Source: Bacteroidaceae bacterium (GTDB lineage: Bacteria > Bacteroidota > Bacteroidia > Bacteroidales > Bacteroidaceae). Taken from it: a stretch of 23,670 nt of DNA. Shown piece by piece: positions 16,613 through 23,670 of this stretch (the first letter of the stretch is position 1; each line of letters begins with the position of its first letter). The stretch is from positions 1 to 23,670 of the forward strand of contig JAFTUV010000012.1 of the NCBI GenBank assembly GCA_017466065.1. The letters are read 5' to 3'. The translations under genes and the position numbers were made by a program. The notes under the pieces were generated by a model. The model ran no database searches. It was not told the origin of the DNA and saw only the letters and a list, made by a program, of their open reading frames with translations.

Positions 16613-16644
16613 ATTGCTTTTTAGGAACATATAGACTATTTTTG
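16613..16644 (+). promoter_or_regulatory. Promoter of the split 5'-nucleotidase pair
   Basis: TATTTTTG (16637-16644) is an exact -7 match. ATTG (16613-16616), one mismatch from TTTG, lies exactly 20 bases upstream. The ATG at 16666 follows after 21 bases, which excludes the longer upstream frame as a start. Confidence 0.6.
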
Positions 16645-16665
16645 AACGGTAAAAACAATAATGAA

Positions 16666-17421
16666 ATGAAACAGACGATAACCGCTTTATTGATTGCCGC
16701 AACGGCACTGCAAGGATGCAGTAAGGCCGAAAAGCAGATTACAGCCATAGATGGCGGGAACATACAGGTTACTGCCACCGACAGGGCCGACGGAGCCGAG
16801 GAGGTGAGAGAAATTCTAAAAAAATACAGTGCTGCAATAGACAGCATAAAAGCACCGGTGATAGGCACGGCTGCTGTGGAGCTCACTGTTTCTCCACCCG
16901 AGAGCCCTCTTATGAACTTTGCCGCCGATGCATTGCTGGCAACCGCGCAGCAGCACAGCAGCAAAAAGATTGACATTGCAATAACAAACAAGGGCGGCCT
17001 GCGCAGCACCATTCAAAAGGGCAACATCACCTATGGCGATTTATACAATGTATTCCCGTTCGACAATTACCTCGCCCTCCTCACTCTCACCGGCGAACAG
17101 CTCACCGAGCTATTCAAGGATATTGCAAAGGTAGGCGGCGAGGCCATAAGCGGAGCAAGGCTCACAATAACTGCCGACGGCGAGCTAATCGACGCAACCG
17201 TTGGCGGCAAGAGTGTAGAACCGGAAAGAGAATACCTCATCGCCACCTCCGACTACCTTTCACAGGGCAACGACAAGCTCTACACTCTGGGGAAGGGTAG
17301 CAACATTATTTTTAAGGAGGAGATTACCATACGCGACCTTATGATACAGTATGTTTCCGACCTTCACAAGGAGGGAAAGGCCGTGAGCGCAACAACAGAC
17401 GGCCGCATAACCATCAAGTAA
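16666..17421 (+). CDS. 5'-nucleotidase C-terminal domain lipoprotein (UshA-like, stand-alone)
   Basis: This 251-residue lipoprotein (lipobox LQGC, Cys18) consists only of the C-terminal, substrate-binding domain of UshA-type 5'-nucleotidases. That domain is recognised by TNKGGLRSTIQKGNITYGD (about 107-125), VFPFDNYLALLTLTGEQLTELF and YLIATSDYLSQGNDKLYTL. In UshA this domain carries the nucleoside-binding site and follows the metal-binding domain on the same chain. Here the metal domain is the next gene, 11 bases downstream. The two products probably assemble in the periplasm or at the membrane into a nucleotidase; this is inferred. The ATG at 16666 is chosen because the promoter lies just upstream and it gives the lipoprotein signal. 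Confidence 0.88.
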   Translation: MKQTITALLIAATALQGCSKAEKQITAIDGGNIQVTATDRADGAEEVREILKKYSAAIDSIKAPVIGTAAVELTVSPPESPLMNFAADALLATAQQHSSKKIDIAITNKGGLRSTIQKGNITYGDLYNVFPFDNYLALLTLTGEQLTELFKDIAKVGGEAISGARLTITADGELIDATVGGKSVEPEREYLIATSDYLSQGNDKLYTLGKGSNIIFKEEITIRDLMIQYVSDLHKEGKAVSATTDGRITIK

Positions 17422-17432
17422 CAGCCAACAAG

Positions 17433-18245
17433 ATGAAAAAGATATTTTTGTTTATATTCGCCATTACGGCCACAGTGGCACAGGCGCAGGAGAAGATTGT
17501 AATTCTGCACACAAACGACACTCACAGTTGCATAGAGCCCGAGAAGAACGGCAATGCCGGCATTCTGAACCGCGCCTTGCTCATCGAGGATATCAGGGAG
17601 AAGGAAGGGGCCGACAATGTATTGCTGTTCGACTGCGGCGACTTTTCGCAAGGCTCGCTCTACTACAACACCTTCAAAGGTGATGTTGAGATTGAAGCAA
17701 TGAACGCAATGGGCTACAATGCAGGAGCCATAGGCAACCACGAATTCGACTGCGGAATGGAGAACCTTGCCCGCATAGCAAAAAAAGCCGATTACCCCCT
17801 GCTCTGCTCCAACTACGACTTTACAGGCACCCCTTGCGAGGGAGTGATAATTCCATCAATGACAATAGAGCGCAAGAGAGTGAAAATAGGCATTTTCGCC
17901 CTTTCGCCCAACCCCGAGGGACTAATCTCGAAGAACTACTATGCAGGGATAAAATATCTGTCACCGGTGGAGACTGCCAACAAATATGCACAGATGCTGC
18001 GCAAGCAGGGCTGCGATGTTGTTATCTGCCTGTCGCATCTTGGCTATGAAATGCCCGACAACGACTGCGACGACAAAAGGCTCGCCACCGCAACAAGCGG
18101 CATAGACATAATATTGGGTGGCCACTCACACACTTATTTGAAAGAGCCCGACAAAATAACAAACAGCGACGGGAAAGAGGTTCTTGTGCAACAAATGAAC
18201 AAGAACGGTCGCTATTTAGGATGCGTAACGCTGCACATTGAATAA
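17433..18245 (+). CDS. 5'-nucleotidase/metallophosphatase N-terminal domain (UshA-like, stand-alone)
   Basis: This 270-residue exported metallophosphoesterase carries only the N-terminal catalytic domain of UshA-type enzymes. A signal peptide (1-18, ending VAQAQ) has no lipobox. All metal ligands are seen: HTNDTH (26-31), the GD of DCGDFSQGS (69-70), GNHEFD (101-106), SHLG (201-204) and GGHSHT (229-234). The chain ends right after the catalytic domain (YLGCVTLHIE), where UshA would go on to the C-terminal domain encoded by the gene just upstream. It likely hydrolyses nucleotides or related phosphoesters to salvage nucleosides and phosphate. Confidence 0.92.
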   Translation: MKKIFLFIFAITATVAQAQEKIVILHTNDTHSCIEPEKNGNAGILNRALLIEDIREKEGADNVLLFDCGDFSQGSLYYNTFKGDVEIEAMNAMGYNAGAIGNHEFDCGMENLARIAKKADYPLLCSNYDFTGTPCEGVIIPSMTIERKRVKIGIFALSPNPEGLISKNYYAGIKYLSPVETANKYAQMLRKQGCDVVICLSHLGYEMPDNDCDDKRLATATSGIDIILGGHSHTYLKEPDKITNSDGKEVLVQQMNKNGRYLGCVTLHIE

Positions 18246-18299
18246 AACACAACGGATGTTAAAAAACCGCAACCGGCGCATACATTATTGTTAATTCAC

Positions 18300-18307
18300 T
18301 ATTTTTG
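18300..18307 (+). promoter_or_regulatory. -7 promoter element for the thioredoxin-like lipoprotein gene
   Basis: TATTTTTG matches TAnnTTTG exactly, 21 bases before the ATG at 18329. It excludes the in-frame TTG at 18305, which lies inside the box. No good -33 box is seen. Confidence 0.5.
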
Positions 18308-18328
18308 CAAGAACAAACAAACGATATT

Positions 18329-19405
18329 ATGAAAAAAATCTCACTTTTGGCATTGGCCGCACTTTCATTTGCCGCCTGCCAGAATAACAGTTACAGAATC
18401 GACGGTACCACCGACGACAGTATGGAGGGAGCAACAGCCTACCTCATAGACAGCAACACCAACGAGGCCATCGACTCGTGCGTGGTAACAAAAAAGGCAT
18501 TCACCTTTGCGGGAGAAATTCAAAAGCCGCAAATATGCCGCGCACAGATAGGCCGTCGCAGCAACATAGTGCTCACCGAGCCCGGCAGCGAAATTATTAT
18601 CGACTTTACAGCTACCGGCCCCACCCAGCAGGCTGTCACCGACAACAATGGTGCCAACAATGCAAAGAACGAGTTTATACAATCGTTGAACGAGTTTATG
18701 AGTGGCAAGCAGGAGATATACGAGCAGATGATTAAGGAAGAGGAGGCACAAGAGAAGATTATGGCGTTCAGCAACAGCGCGCAAAAGGAGATGAACGAGC
18801 TTTACAAAAAATGCATAAGCGACAACAAGGACAACATTTTCGGTGCCTTTATGCTTGCTAACATCGCACAGAACCTGTACGGCGACATTGCCACACTCGA
18901 TTCGGTAATTTCGGCCGTTAAATATGCTGCCGACATTAAGCAGTTGCAGGATGTGCGCAAGGCTATGAGCTACAAGGAGGCAACAAAAGAGGGCAAGCCC
19001 TTTGTCGATTTTAAAGGCAAGGGTGTCGACGGCAAGGAAGTTTCACTCTCCGACTTTGTAGGAAAAGGGAAATATGTGCTCATCGACTTCTGGGCAAGCT
19101 GGTGCGGCCCCTGCCGTGGCGAAATTCCCAACCTCATCGCTGTAAACAAGGAATTCGGAGGCGACACATTCGAGGTACTCGGTGTGAATGTCTGGGACCA
19201 AGAACAGAAGTTCCACGAATCAATAAAGAACGAAGGGATGGATTATGAACAGATATTTGTTCCAAACGAGGTGAATGCCACCGAGCTCTATGGCATAAAC
19301 GGTATTCCGCAGATTATGCTCATAGGCCCCGACGGAACCATCATCAAGCGCAACCTTCGCGGCTCGGCAATAAAAGAGGCTGTAAAAACCGCATTGGGGA
19401 AATAG
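18329..19405 (+). CDS. TlpA-like thioredoxin-fold lipoprotein with N-terminal DUF4369-type domain
   Basis: This 358-residue lipoprotein (lipobox SFAAC, Cys17) probably faces the periplasm. About 20-115 is a beta-rich domain of the DUF4369 kind common in Bacteroidota (YRIDGTTDDSMEGATAYLID and following). About 115-215 is helical. From about 225 comes the AhpC/TSA-thioredoxin fold with the redox pair Cys259 and Cys262 in FWASWCGPCRGEIPNL and the cis-proline loop GINGIPQIMLIGPDG. The family reduces disulphides of periplasmic or cytochrome-maturation proteins; the partner is not shown by context. It has its own promoter and terminator. Confidence 0.9.
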   Translation: MKKISLLALAALSFAACQNNSYRIDGTTDDSMEGATAYLIDSNTNEAIDSCVVTKKAFTFAGEIQKPQICRAQIGRRSNIVLTEPGSEIIIDFTATGPTQQAVTDNNGANNAKNEFIQSLNEFMSGKQEIYEQMIKEEEAQEKIMAFSNSAQKEMNELYKKCISDNKDNIFGAFMLANIAQNLYGDIATLDSVISAVKYAADIKQLQDVRKAMSYKEATKEGKPFVDFKGKGVDGKEVSLSDFVGKGKYVLIDFWASWCGPCRGEIPNLIAVNKEFGGDTFEVLGVNVWDQEQKFHESIKNEGMDYEQIFVPNEVNATELYGINGIPQIMLIGPDGTIIKRNLRGSAIKEAVKTALGK

Positions 19406-19416
19406 CCCCTCCGCAC

Positions 19417-19468
19417 ACATATATAAAAGTATAGGCTTGCCACGGCAAGCCTATACTTTTATATATGT
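19417..19468. terminator. Bidirectional terminator between the TlpA-like gene and upp
   Basis: An inverted repeat with a stem of about 24 bp (19417-19440 with 19445-19468) around a 4-base CACG loop has a GC-rich core (AGGCTTGC) and A/T outer arms. It lies between convergent genes and works in both directions. Confidence 0.9.
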
Positions 19469-19484
19469 CAATAGCAAGCAGCAG

Positions 19485-20135
19485 TTACTCCTTTTCGCCA
19501 AAACAGAGGTCGCCCGCGTCGCCGAGCCCCGGAACTATATAATAGTGGTCGTTGAGCACCGGGTCTATGGCCGCACAATAAAGAATGGTGTCGGCAGGGA
19601 ATTTTTCTTTCACAAAATCCACAGCCTCTTGGCTGGCAATAACCGCAGCAATAATAATTTTGGAGGGAGTGCCCTTTGTGAGCAATGCACGATAGCATAA
19701 ATCAGTGCTGCATCCTGTCGCAAGCATAGTATCAACAAGCAGCACGCACTTGCCGTCGAGACGGGGCGAAGCAAGATACTCCACCTTCACATCAAAATGA
19801 GTTTCATCGGTGTATTCACGATAGGCCGACACAAAGGCATTCTCGGCACTATCGAAATAATTGTGAAAGCCTGTGTGCAACGGCAATCCTGCACGAAGAA
19901 TGGTAGCAAGCACCACTTTGTCGGACGGCACATTATGCACAGCCTCGCCAAGCTGTGTGCTCACTCTCTTTGCCTCGTATGCAAGTTCCTTGCTTATCTC
20001 ATAGGCCATAATCTCACCAATGCGTTCAATGTTACGACGGAAACGCATCTGGTCTTTTTGAATATCCTTGTCACGAATTTCCGTCAAGAAACAATTTAAA
20101 ACAGAATTTTGTTTCGATAAATCTACAATTTTCAT
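19485..20135 (-). CDS. upp: Uracil phosphoribosyltransferase
   Basis: This 216-residue enzyme makes UMP from uracil and PRPP for pyrimidine salvage. The PRPP-binding motif is VDTMLATGCS (134-143) and the uracil-binding loop is PGLGDAGD (202-209). The conserved TILRAGLPL and YLASPRLDGKCVLLVD are present. The motif reads DTMLATGCS rather than the DPMLATGGS of E. coli, a known variation. The start is the ATG at 20135; the frame goes on 12 codons to a TTG at 20171, but those residues are not family-like. Confidence 0.93.
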   Translation of the reverse strand: MKIVDLSKQNSVLNCFLTEIRDKDIQKDQMRFRRNIERIGEIMAYEISKELAYEAKRVSTQLGEAVHNVPSDKVVLATILRAGLPLHTGFHNYFDSAENAFVSAYREYTDETHFDVKVEYLASPRLDGKCVLLVDTMLATGCSTDLCYRALLTKGTPSKIIIAAVIASQEAVDFVKEKFPADTILYCAAIDPVLNDHYYIVPGLGDAGDLCFGEKE

Positions 20136-20179
20136 CTTTTTATTATGATTTTCGTATGCATTATTCTTCAATTCCTTCG

Positions 20180-20187
20180 CGAATATA
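20180..20187 (-). promoter_or_regulatory. Possible -7 element for upp
   Basis: The minus strand reads TATATTCG, one mismatch from TAnnTTTG, 44 bases before the upp ATG at 20135. Confidence 0.3.
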
Positions 20188-20283
20188 ATCTTTTTTATTC
20201 AAAAAAGCACAACCTTGCCGGATGTCACACATATTTATAATAGAAATCGCACAAAAACAGCCAATAGCACCGCCCGAAACAAA

Positions 20284-20400
20284 ATGTCAAAATTTAAAGC
20301 ATTTTGCAATACAAAAGTGGGCAAACTACGCAAAAAAGCTCACGTAAAAAAGAACAAACAAGAAAGAAACGGTAACAAGATGACATTGAGAAAGGGATAA
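20284..20400 (+). CDS. Possible small basic protein (38 residues)
   Basis: An ATG at 20284 opens a short frame with 38 residues, rich in Lys and Arg (FKAFCNTKVGKLRKKAHVKK), ending at TAA 20398-20400. It lies in the 474-base stretch 20136-20609 between upp and pckA, which otherwise holds the upp upstream region, the pckA promoter and its leader. I see no promoter and no Shine-Dalgarno for it. Because A-rich DNA encodes lysine anyway, the basic composition is weak evidence. Confidence 0.2.
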   Translation: MSKFKAFCNTKVGKLRKKAHVKKNKQERNGNKMTLRKG

Positions 20401-20465
20401 AAAATACCAAAAACGCGGCTTCTGATACCTTTTTGCAGTAATTAAAGAAATTTTTATTTAATTGT

Positions 20466-20497
20466 TTTGAGAGTTTAAATAAAAAGATATATCTTTG
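20466..20497 (+). promoter_or_regulatory. Consensus promoter of pckA
   Basis: TTTG (20466-20469), then exactly 20 bases, then TATCTTTG (20490-20497): a perfect Bacteroidota housekeeping promoter. It leaves a leader of about 105 bases before the ATG at 20610, long compared with the 20-50 bases elsewhere in the window. Confidence 0.82.
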
Positions 20498-20609
20498 CAT
20501 TAGGAGAACTTCGGCAAGTTTGAGCAAAAATGTTAAAAAAGTTCACAAGCGAACCGATTTTCCGCAAAATAAAAAAGATTATTAACAAACAACTTATTTT
20601 TTTAAAGTT

Positions 20610-22211
20610 ATGGCAACAATAGATCTTACCAAGTATGGTATTACCGGTGCTACCGAGATTATCTACAATCCCTCTTACGAGCAGCTTTTTGCCGAGGAGA
20701 CAAAGCCCGGTCTTGAAGGTTTTGAGATTGGTCAAGAGACAGAGCTTGGCGCAGTTAATGTAATGACAGGTGTTTACACCGGCCGTTCTCCCAAAGACAA
20801 GTTCATCGTTAAGGATGCAACATCGGAGAACACTGTATGGTGGACATCGGAGGAGTACAAGAACGACAACAAGCCCGTTACAACAGAAACTTGGAACGCG
20901 CTCAAAGAGATTGCTACAAAAGAGCTCTCCAACAAAAGACTCTTCGTTGTAGACGCATTCTGCGGTGCCAACCCCACTACACGTCTTAAAGTACGTTTCA
21001 TTATGGAGGTTGCTTGGCAGGCTCACTTCGTTACAAATATGTTCATTCGCCCCACAGCCGAGGAATTGGCAACATTCGGCGAGCCCGACTTCATCGTATA
21101 CAACGCCTCAAAGGCAGCCGTTGAGAACTACAAGGAACTCGGCCTGAACTCTGAAACAGCTGTTGTGTTCAACCTCACATCACGCGAGCAGATTATCCTC
21201 AACACTTGGTACGGTGGTGAAATGAAGAAAGGTATGTTCTCTATGATGAACTACTACCTCCCCTTGCAGGGCATCGCTTCAATGCACTGCTCGGCCAACA
21301 CCAACGAGAAAGGCGAGACAGCTATCTTCTTCGGTCTTTCCGGTACAGGTAAGACAACTCTTTCTACCGACCCCAAGCGTATGCTTATCGGTGACGACGA
21401 GCACGGCTGGGACGACGAGTCTGTATTCAACTTCGAGGGTGGTTGCTACGCAAAGGTTATCAACCTCGACAAAGAGAGCGAGCCCGACATCTACAACGCA
21501 ATCAAGCGCGATGCATTGTTGGAGAACGTTACTGTTGACGCTAACGGCAAAATCAACTTCGCCGACAAGAGCGTGACAGAGAACACCCGCGTATCTTACC
21601 CCATCAACCACATCAACAACATCAAGCCCGGTTCAATGGCAGCTCCCGCGAAGAAGGTAATCTTCTTGTCGGCTGACGCATTCGGCGTATTGCCTCCCGT
21701 GTCTATCCTCTCACCCGAGCAGACACAGTACTACTTCCTCAGCGGTTTCACAGCGAAACTCGCCGGTACAGAGCGCGGTATCACAGAACCCACTCCCACA
21801 TTCTCGGCCTGCTTCGGTGCTGCATTCCTCAGCTTGCACCCCACAAAGTATGGCGAGGAGCTTGTTAAGAAGATGGAGAAGAACGGTGCAAAAGCATATT
21901 TGGTTAACACCGGTTGGAACGGTACAGGCAAGCGTATCTCTATCAAGGATACACGCGGTATCATCGATGCAATCCTCGATGGCTCAATCGATACAGCTCC
22001 CACAAAGACCATTCCTCACTTCGACTTTGTGGTTCCCACAGAGCTTCCCGGCGTTGACCCCGCTATCCTCGACCCCCGCGACACATACGCAGATGCTGCA
22101 CAGTGGGAAGAGAAAGCTATCGACTTGGCCGGTCGCTTCATAAAGAACTTCACCAAGTACACAGGCAACGATGCCGGCAAGGCACTTGTTGCAGCAGGTC
22201 CCAAACTCTAA
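20610..22211 (+). CDS. pckA: Phosphoenolpyruvate carboxykinase (ATP)
   Basis: This 533-residue enzyme interconverts oxaloacetate and PEP. In fermenting Bacteroidales it fixes CO2 onto PEP on the way to succinate and propionate, gaining ATP. Motifs are GRSPKDKF (58-65), [11 protein letters not shown] (201-211), the P-loop GLSGTGKT (242-249) and the metal-binding GDDEHGW (261-267). Length is normal. Codon use is visibly narrower than in neighbours, with repeated GGT, AAG, AAC, CGT or CGC, typical of a highly expressed gene and in line with its strong promoter. A strong terminator follows. Confidence 0.97.
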   Translation: MATIDLTKYGITGATEIIYNPSYEQLFAEETKPGLEGFEIGQETELGAVNVMTGVYTGRSPKDKFIVKDATSENTVWWTSEEYKNDNKPVTTETWNALKEIATKELSNKRLFVVDAFCGANPTTRLKVRFIMEVAWQAHFVTNMFIRPTAEELATFGEPDFIVYNASKAAVENYKELGLNSETAVVFNLTSREQIILNTWYGGEMKKGMFSMMNYYLPLQGIASMHCSANTNEKGETAIFFGLSGTGKTTLSTDPKRMLIGDDEHGWDDESVFNFEGGCYAKVINLDKESEPDIYNAIKRDALLENVTVDANGKINFADKSVTENTRVSYPINHINNIKPGSMAAPAKKVIFLSADAFGVLPPVSILSPEQTQYYFLSGFTAKLAGTERGITEPTPTFSACFGAAFLSLHPTKYGEELVKKMEKNGAKAYLVNTGWNGTGKRISIKDTRGIIDAILDGSIDTAPTKTIPHFDFVVPTELPGVDPAILDPRDTYADAAQWEEKAIDLAGRFIKNFTKYTGNDAGKALVAAGPKL

Positions 22212-22241
22212 TCAAGAGAATACAGAACCTAACATACGACG

Positions 22242-22274
22242 ACATAGGGCGGCACGTGCCGCCCTATGTTTTTT
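22242..22274 (+). terminator. Terminator of pckA
   Basis: A perfect 28-base palindrome (22242-22269) with a GC-rich core, AGGGCGGCACGTGCCGCCCT, is followed by T5. Confidence 0.92.
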
Positions 22275-22285
22275 ACAGGCTCGGC

Positions 22286-22317
22286 GTTGAGATTACAAAT
22301 ATTATTTCCTATATTCG
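22286..22317 (+). promoter_or_regulatory. Probable promoter of the methyltransferase gene
   Basis: GTTG (22286-22289), exactly 20 bases, then TATATTCG (22310-22317): each box has one mismatch from TTTG and TAnnTTTG. The ATG follows 28 bases later. Confidence 0.4.
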
Positions 22318-22345
22318 CAGAGGCTGCTAATACAGGCCGCAGACA

Positions 22346-23512
22346 ATGAACAAAGATACCCGCAAATTCATACAGGAACACCGAAACGACAATGTGCACA
22401 CCCTCGCCCTGCAAGCAGGGCGTTACCCCACCGTGGATATACGTGAGGCAGTGACACAGATAGAGGGGTGGCAGACTGCAAAAACAAAGCTGCCGGAGTG
22501 GGCCGAGAAAGAGGGTATCATCTATCCGCCACGCATTTCTATGGAGCAGTGCTCCTCACAAGCTACCGCACTCTACAAGGCATCTCTTGTGCAAGGAACA
22601 TCCATTGCCGACCTCACAGGCGGCTTTGGGATAGACAGCAGTTACCTTGCCCGGAAATTTGAAAAAGCCTTCTACATCGAGCGCAACCCGCAGCTTTGCG
22701 AAATTGCACGCAACAACTTCTCGGTGATGGGGTTGCAGCATATAACCGTTACAAACGGAGAGTGCGAAGAGATATTGCCCACCCTTCCACCGCTCGACTG
22801 GATTTTCATAGACCCCGCGCGACGCGATGGCGATGGCAGAAAAGTTGTTGCGCTTGCCGACTGCGCCCCATCGGTAACCGAGCTTGAAGAAAAGCTGCTG
22901 AAAAAAAGCAACAACATAATGATAAAATGCTCGCCTATGCTCGACATTGCCGTGGCACGCCACGAACTGAAAAGCATAAGCGAAATACATATTGTTGCAG
23001 CGAACAATGAATGCAAGGAACTACTTTTAATCCTTACAAGAAACGGCGGCAACATAGTTACCCACTGTGTAAATATCACGGGAGATTGCAAAGAAACATT
23101 CTCATTCACCGCCGACGAAGAGGCGGCATCAAATTCGACATACGCCGGTGAGCCCGGGCAATACCTCTATGAGCCCAATGCTGCAATACAAAAAGCCGGG
23201 TGCCACCGCGCGCTTGCCACAGCCACAGACTGCATAAAACTGCACCCCAACAGCCAGCTATATACGGCAAACGACCTTATAGCCAACTTCCCCGGGCGCA
23301 AATTCAGAATAATAAAATCGTACGGTTTTACAAAAAGCGACATAAAAGAACTTGCAACGCTGAAAAAAGCCAATATCACCATACGCAACTTCCCCGACAG
23401 AGTGGAACAACTGCGCAAACGCCTTAAACTTGCCGACGGTGGCAACAACTACATTTTCGCCACCACTCTTGCCGACGGACACAAAGTGCTCATTCTATGC
23501 GAAAAGATATAA
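22346..23512 (+). CDS. SAM-dependent methyltransferase with THUMP-like domain (PG_1098 family)
   Basis: This 388-residue protein has three parts. A helical N-terminus covers about 1-80. A class I methyltransferase core runs from about 85 to 230, with motif I DLTGGFGID (89-97), the acidic residue in FYIERNPQ (Glu112) and the DPARR motif (156-160). A C-terminal region follows, with a ferredoxin-like part and a THUMP-like end (about 310-388, FRIIKSYGFTKSDIKELATL and NITIRNFPDRVEQLRKRLKL). This order is that of the Porphyromonas PG_1098 family, likely RNA methyltransferases; the target is not known. It has a probable promoter of its own and meets a gene on the opposite strand one base past its stop. 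Confidence 0.88.
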   Translation: MNKDTRKFIQEHRNDNVHTLALQAGRYPTVDIREAVTQIEGWQTAKTKLPEWAEKEGIIYPPRISMEQCSSQATALYKASLVQGTSIADLTGGFGIDSSYLARKFEKAFYIERNPQLCEIARNNFSVMGLQHITVTNGECEEILPTLPPLDWIFIDPARRDGDGRKVVALADCAPSVTELEEKLLKKSNNIMIKCSPMLDIAVARHELKSISEIHIVAANNECKELLLILTRNGGNIVTHCVNITGDCKETFSFTADEEAASNSTYAGEPGQYLYEPNAAIQKAGCHRALATATDCIKLHPNSQLYTANDLIANFPGRKFRIIKSYGFTKSDIKELATLKKANITIRNFPDRVEQLRKRLKLADGGNNYIFATTLADGHKVLILCEKI

Positions 23513-23513
23513 A

Positions 23514-23670
23514 TCACTCAACCTCGCCCTTGTACAAGCGAGGCTCCTCTTCGAGCGAAAATGTGTGGTTCTTCCTATTATAGCGAATAAACAGAGCCGT
23601 ATCGGGCCAATAATAATAGCCATCATTGAGGATAAACAGCATAACAGTATCATTGAGGAGCTCAAAAAAG
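23514..23670 (-). CDS. 3' end of an unidentified minus-strand gene (cut by the window edge)
   Basis: The minus strand is open from the window edge to a TGA at 23514-23516. It gives about 51 C-terminal residues including FFELLNDTVMLFILNDGYYY, then WPDTALFIRYNRKNHTFSLE, ending YKGEVE. The composition is protein-like, with mixed aromatic, acidic and basic residues. The stop lies one base from the stop of the convergent methyltransferase gene, as expected for tightly packed genes. Family not recognised. Confidence 0.65.
   Translation of the reverse strand, partial: FFELLNDTVMLFILNDGYYYWPDTALFIRYNRKNHTFSLEEEPRLYKGEVE

Noticed and set aside
16474..16665. A 64-residue N-terminal extension of the nucleotidase C-domain protein
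   Set aside because: It would place the promoter at 16613-16644 inside the gene and hide the lipoprotein signal.
16666..18245. A recent frameshift or nonsense split of a single nucleotidase gene
   Set aside because: The domain order is reversed and each half has its own signal peptide, so these are two real genes.

Overview
The window looks like a core-genome segment of a Bacteroidales bacterium (Bacteroidota). The evidence is internal. Several genes carry the phylum-specific promoter type, a -7 box TAnnTTTG, in the best cases 19-20 bases downstream of a TTTG -33 box. Most genes lack a Shine-Dalgarno sequence. Several exported proteins have lipoprotein signals. The last complete gene belongs to the methyltransferase family typified by Porphyromonas PG_1098. 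I see no rRNA, tRNA, CRISPR array or intact insertion sequence.

Layout. 1-130 holds a row of small hairpins ending in a strong terminator. 245-5926 is a tripartite RND efflux operon (outer-membrane channel, periplasmic adaptor lipoprotein, inner-membrane pump). 6137-6595 encodes a small lipoprotein. On the minus strand, 6674-11385 carries, in transcription order from the right, tcdA and lolD (translationally coupled by ATGA), a Spy/CpxP-like secreted protein, an ABC-F ATPase and an acyl-ACP thioesterase. asd follows on the plus strand, then a visibly AT-rich minus-strand gene for a lipoprotein of unknown function (12692-13672).

13673-14106 has no convincing gene. It contains a roughly 200-base imperfect palindrome lying inside an 11-bp direct repeat, and it is the least explained DNA in the window. 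frr-rsgA (minus), a DUF2007 gene (plus) and rplS (minus) come next, all translation-related apart from DUF2007. 16666-18245 has a two-domain UshA-type 5'-nucleotidase split into two adjacent genes in reversed domain order. A TlpA-like thioredoxin lipoprotein, upp (minus), ATP-dependent PEP carboxykinase (strong promoter, 5' leader of about 105 bases) and a PG_1098-type methyltransferase follow. The window ends inside the 3' end of a minus-strand gene.

Most of the region is ordinary housekeeping DNA. The observations most worth following are the palindromic element at 13.7-14.0 kb, the nested inverted repeats around the start codon of the efflux operon, the split and swapped nucleotidase, and the promoter embedded in a terminator upstream of the ABC-F gene. 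I did not find a clear new multi-gene system.
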